8,952 nt of DNA from Anaerolineales bacterium (GTDB lineage: Bacteria; Chloroflexota; Anaerolineae; Anaerolineales; UBA6663). Positions 7,075 through 8,952 of the stretch are shown in pieces. The stretch's first letter is position 1. Each line of letters begins with the position of its first letter. Under the pieces are notes generated by a model. The model did not search any database, was not told the origin of the DNA, and saw only the letters and a program-made list of their open reading frames with translations. The stretch lies in NCBI GenBank assembly GCA_017999235.1, contig JAGOBN010000127.1, forward strand, positions 1 to 8,952, read 5' to 3'. Position numbers and translations under genes: made by a program.

Positions 7075-7098
7075 AGCGGGCCGGTCGCCCGGCCCGCT
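7075..7098 (-). other. Perfect GC-rich intergenic hairpin between the two GH26-like genes
   Basis: A perfect 10-bp inverted repeat, AGCGGGCCGG / CCGGCCCGCT, with a 4-nt loop lies in the 75-nt gap between the stop of the upstream GH26-like gene and the ribosome binding site of the next. No T-run follows on either strand, so it is not a convincing intrinsic terminator. It may protect the 3' end of the upstream message or set the ratio of the two proteins; that is inference. Confidence 0.65.
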
Positions 7099-7121
7099 CA
7101 AACGTTACCGCTTGGTTCAGA

Positions 7122-8330
7122 TCACGGCTGGGGCGGCCGCGAACTCCAGCCGGCCACCGCTTGCTTATACGCGGCGCTCGCGGCCGTCGAGGAATCGATC
7201 TGGAAGGTGGCCGGCGCCGCGCTTGGGTAGTAAAAAGCGTCCATGAAAGATGGATCATGGACGTAGATCATCGCCCGCAGGAGCGGATACTTCCGGGCGG
7301 CGCTGTAGGCGTCCACCAGCCAGGCGGCCTTGCGGTTGGGATCGTATTTATCTTCCACGCTGGCGAACTCCGGGATCACCTGCGGCTTGGCCGGATACAG
7401 CGCGGCCATTTCAGTCAACGGGCCGTTGAACAAAGCATCGAAGGTATCCCAGGTATAGGGCGTGCCGCCGTTGCCGCTCTCCGCGCCCCAATTGTAGCCA
7501 TCCGGGCCCACCCAATCCACGTACGCATCGCCCGGATAGTAACTGGTGAAGTGATTCCAGGCTGGCTGGCTGGCTTCATCGGCGCCGTCCAGCCAATCCC
7601 GGCCGTTCGGGTTCCAGACCCAGATGACATTGGTGGCCGTGGGCGCCACACGGTCATGCACATAACGATACGCGGCGATGAAGCGCTCCGGCCCATCGAC
7701 CACGGTGGGATCACCATAGCAGCCGGTCAGCACCTGGCCGCCGCAGTCGCCGGCCGGCACCGCATTCCATTTGGTCTCGCCATTGGCGCCGAAGGCGTTT
7801 TGGCCGGCCCAACTGTAGCTGGGGATGTTCATCTCATGGCCCCAGCGCACCATCACCGGGTAGCCCAGGGCGGCCAGATCGGTGGCCCACTGGGCCAGAT
7901 AAGTATCCCAGGCGCCATTCAGAATATCCTGCAGGCTGAGCTTGGTCACATCTCCGAAGCCGCCGTTGCTGCAATCCGTGGGCATCCAGGTGATCAAGGA
8001 CATGGCCCCCTTCGCGTGCACGACGTCCAACTGTTGGCGCAGCTTGGTGACATTATCCACCCATTTGCAGTTGAATCCGGCCGAGACCAGATACAGTCCG
8101 TGCGTCTTGCCCGTCAGGGCGATGGCGGCGTTCACTTCCCCCGGCCAGCCGGCATAAGTCACCAACGGCACATACAGGCCGGCCGCGTACGCGCCGGAGT
8201 CCTGGCTCAACAAAGGCATGTATAGCAGCATATCGTCGGCCGGCGCCACTTGAGCGCGCGCTGGCGCCGCTGGCCACCCGGCCGCCAACCAGGCGACAGC
8301 CAAGATCAACCGCATCAGATTTGATTTCAT
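7122..8330 (-). CDS. Secreted GH26-like glycoside hydrolase, single domain
   Basis: A 402-residue exported protein. The signal peptide is about 1-26 (hydrophobic core LMRLILAVAWLAAGW, ARA then cleavage before Q27). A short linker carries MLLYMPLLSQDSG (34-46), then the GH26-type barrel runs from about 50 to the end. The predicted acid/base is E165 in MVRWGHEMN, with W174 following; YYPGDAYVDWVGPDGYNW is at 264-281; the nucleophile is E321 in QVIPEFAS. PLLRAMIYVHD (349-359) matches the last strand of the downstream paralogue. C88, C120, C196 and C204 may form disulfides after export. No accessory domain follows the barrel, unlike the downstream enzyme. ATG 8330 has a strong GGAGG 7 nt upstream. 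Family knowledge suggests endo-beta-mannanase or a related retaining endoglycosidase. Its place beside glycosyltransferase genes suggests trimming or release of an exopolysaccharide, but nutrient glycan breakdown is an alternative. Confidence 0.88.
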   Translation of the reverse strand: MKSNLMRLILAVAWLAAGWPAAPARAQVAPADDMLLYMPLLSQDSGAYAAGLYVPLVTYAGWPGEVNAAIALTGKTHGLYLVSAGFNCKWVDNVTKLRQQLDVVHAKGAMSLITWMPTDCSNGGFGDVTKLSLQDILNGAWDTYLAQWATDLAALGYPVMVRWGHEMNIPSYSWAGQNAFGANGETKWNAVPAGDCGGQVLTGCYGDPTVVDGPERFIAAYRYVHDRVAPTATNVIWVWNPNGRDWLDGADEASQPAWNHFTSYYPGDAYVDWVGPDGYNWGAESGNGGTPYTWDTFDALFNGPLTEMAALYPAKPQVIPEFASVEDKYDPNRKAAWLVDAYSAARKYPLLRAMIYVHDPSFMDAFYYPSAAPATFQIDSSTAASAAYKQAVAGWSSRPPQP

Positions 8331-8337
8331 ACCAATA

Positions 8338-8342
8338 CCTCC
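8338..8342 (-). promoter_or_regulatory. Strong ribosome binding site for the GH26-like gene
   Basis: GGAGG on the minus strand, 7 nt before ATG 8330. It is the best Shine-Dalgarno match in the window, in keeping with the first gene of a transcription unit. Confidence 0.7.
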
Positions 8343-8393
8343 ATAAAGTTAAGCGTCCCAGAGGCACTCGACCTCCAGGCCGCCACCCGCACA

Positions 8394-8399
8394 ATTATA
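8394..8399 (-). promoter_or_regulatory. Candidate -10 element TATAAT for the two GH26-like genes
   Basis: A perfect TATAAT stands in the 84-nt gap before the GH26-like gene at 7122-8330, in an otherwise GC-rich region, and would give a leader of about 55-60 nt. No recognisable -35 hexamer exists at 16-18 nt. An 11-nt inverted repeat, AGCCT-C-AGGCT (8405-8415), lies where the spacer would be and overlaps the stop of the GT2 gene. It could be an activator or repressor site; this is a guess. Confidence 0.4.
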
Positions 8400-8414
8400 G
8401 TCTAAGCCTCAGGC

Positions 8415-8951
8415 TCACCGTACCGGCTTGGTTGGCGCCCCGGCCGGCTGGGCGCGCAAACGCTCTTGCTTGGACAGCCGGCGCACCAGCCAGCCCGGCA
8501 GGTGTTCATAATGTTGGCCGGCCTGCGAACCGAGGAAGCTGGCCAGATGCCAGGCCGGGGCATACAACAGCCAATAGAGCTTGCGCGCCGGTCCGAGCGG
8601 CTGGGCGGAAATGTACCGGGCATCGCGCGCCAAGGTCCGCCCGAAGAGCAGGACCCGCTCTGTCAGACGCGGCGGGCGGGCATAGGCCGAGCCGGCGAAG
8701 ATCCGGCGCATGCCGCGCGCGTGGTCGAGGTTCTGGGCAAACTGGTCTGCCAGGCCGTAATCGTGGCTGTGAATGACGGTCGAACGCGGCTCGTAGATCA
8801 AGGTGTAGCCGGCCTGGAGGACGCGATCCGCCCAGTCCGCGTCCTCGGCAAAATCCACGCGCCGGAAGGGGATCTGTTCCCAGACCGCGCGCCGCAGGCA
8901 CGAACTGGTATTGCTGAACCAGGCATACCAAACGCGCCGGCGCTCATAATC
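8415..8951 (-). CDS. Glycosyltransferase family 2 (rhamnosyltransferase-like), C-terminal part
   Basis: The frame is open from the window edge to TGA at 8417-8415, giving the last 178 residues of a longer protein whose start lies outside. The visible part has WFSNTSSCLRRAVWEQIPF, the acceptor-side segment of GT-A GT2 enzymes, followed by FAEDADWADRVLQAGYTLIY with the ED-x-DWA catalytic/acceptor motif, and STVIHSHDYGLADQFAQNL, with the His residues typical of rhamnosyltransferase-like GT2 proteins. A C-terminal tail of about 90 residues contains a Trp/Tyr/Leu-rich patch (LYWLLYAPAWHLASFLG) that could contact the membrane. A GTG inside the frame at 8858 is an internal codon, not the start, because the family-specific sequence continues upstream of it. 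The enzyme would add a sugar, perhaps rhamnose, to a lipid-linked glycan. No terminator follows its stop codon, so read-through into the GH26-like gene is possible. Confidence 0.88.
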   Translation of the reverse strand, partial: DYERRRVWYAWFSNTSSCLRRAVWEQIPFRRVDFAEDADWADRVLQAGYTLIYEPRSTVIHSHDYGLADQFAQNLDHARGMRRIFAGSAYARPPRLTERVLLFGRTLARDARYISAQPLGPARKLYWLLYAPAWHLASFLGSQAGQHYEHLPGWLVRRLSKQERLRAQPAGAPTKPVR

Positions 8952-8952
8952 G

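Noticed and set aside
6852..8225. A 457-codon open frame on the plus strand, antisense to both GH26-like genes
   Set aside because: It runs through both genes and the gap between them; its translation shows no domain, and antisense frames without stops are expected opposite high-GC genes. The minus-strand products have clear family motifs and ribosome binding sites.
8856..8858. GTG at 8858 as the start of a 147-residue protein
   Set aside because: The same frame continues upstream with GT2-specific sequence (WFSNTSSCLRRAVW) to the window edge, so this is an internal valine codon.
1..8952. CRISPR arrays, tRNA or rRNA genes, insertion sequences
   Set aside because: No spaced direct repeats, no cloverleaf-like sequence, no transposase-like frame or terminal inverted repeats were seen; the gaps between genes are all shorter than about 85 nt.

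Overview
The window is a high-GC (roughly two thirds G+C by eye) bacterial segment with every recognisable gene on the minus strand, so transcription runs from high to low coordinates. It reads as part of a surface-polysaccharide or exopolysaccharide locus: six glycosyltransferases or pieces of them are visible or implied by context (four GT-B type, one GT2), plus one SAM-dependent methyltransferase and two exported GH26-like glycoside hydrolases. The organism cannot be fixed from the sequence alone. The C-terminus of one secreted hydrolase (LFLPSMQKN) and a related YMPLL stretch in the other resemble tails I associate with secreted proteins of Chloroflexota (Anaerolineae/Caldilineae-like bacteria); that assignment is an inference.

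Layout in transcription order. (i) 8951-8415: 3' part of a GT2 (rhamnosyltransferase-like) gene, running in from outside the window. (ii) 8330-7122: GH26-like secreted hydrolase, with a perfect TATAAT and a strong GGAGG ribosome binding site in the 84-nt gap before it. (iii) 7046-5427: a second, larger GH26-like secreted hydrolase with a short collagen-like stretch after the signal peptide and an Ig-like C-terminal domain. (iv) 5400-5365: a strong intrinsic terminator. (v) 5346-3997: GT4 glycosyltransferase. (vi) 3952-3230: class I methyltransferase. (vii) 3218-1860: second GT4. (viii) 1857-598: third GT4. (ix) 605 to the window edge: N-terminal part of a further GT-B glycosyltransferase, overlapping the previous gene by 8 nt. 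Genes v-ix are packed with gaps of 2-44 nt or overlaps and look like one operon; ii-iii look like a separate two-gene unit ended by the terminator.

Working model: the cytoplasmic GT4/GT2 enzymes and the methyltransferase assemble and decorate a glycan, and the two exported GH26-like enzymes (beta-mannanase-type family) trim, release or remodel it, or a similar glycan, outside the cell. The most notable points are a four-cysteine motif with exactly the same spacing and residue numbers in all three GT4 paralogues, the terminator only 18 nt from the start codon of the next operon's first gene, the pairing of two divergent GH26-like enzymes with a glycan assembly operon, and a very high density of the palindrome GCCGGC. 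No RNA genes, CRISPR arrays or mobile elements were seen, and no gene-free stretch exceeds about 85 nt.
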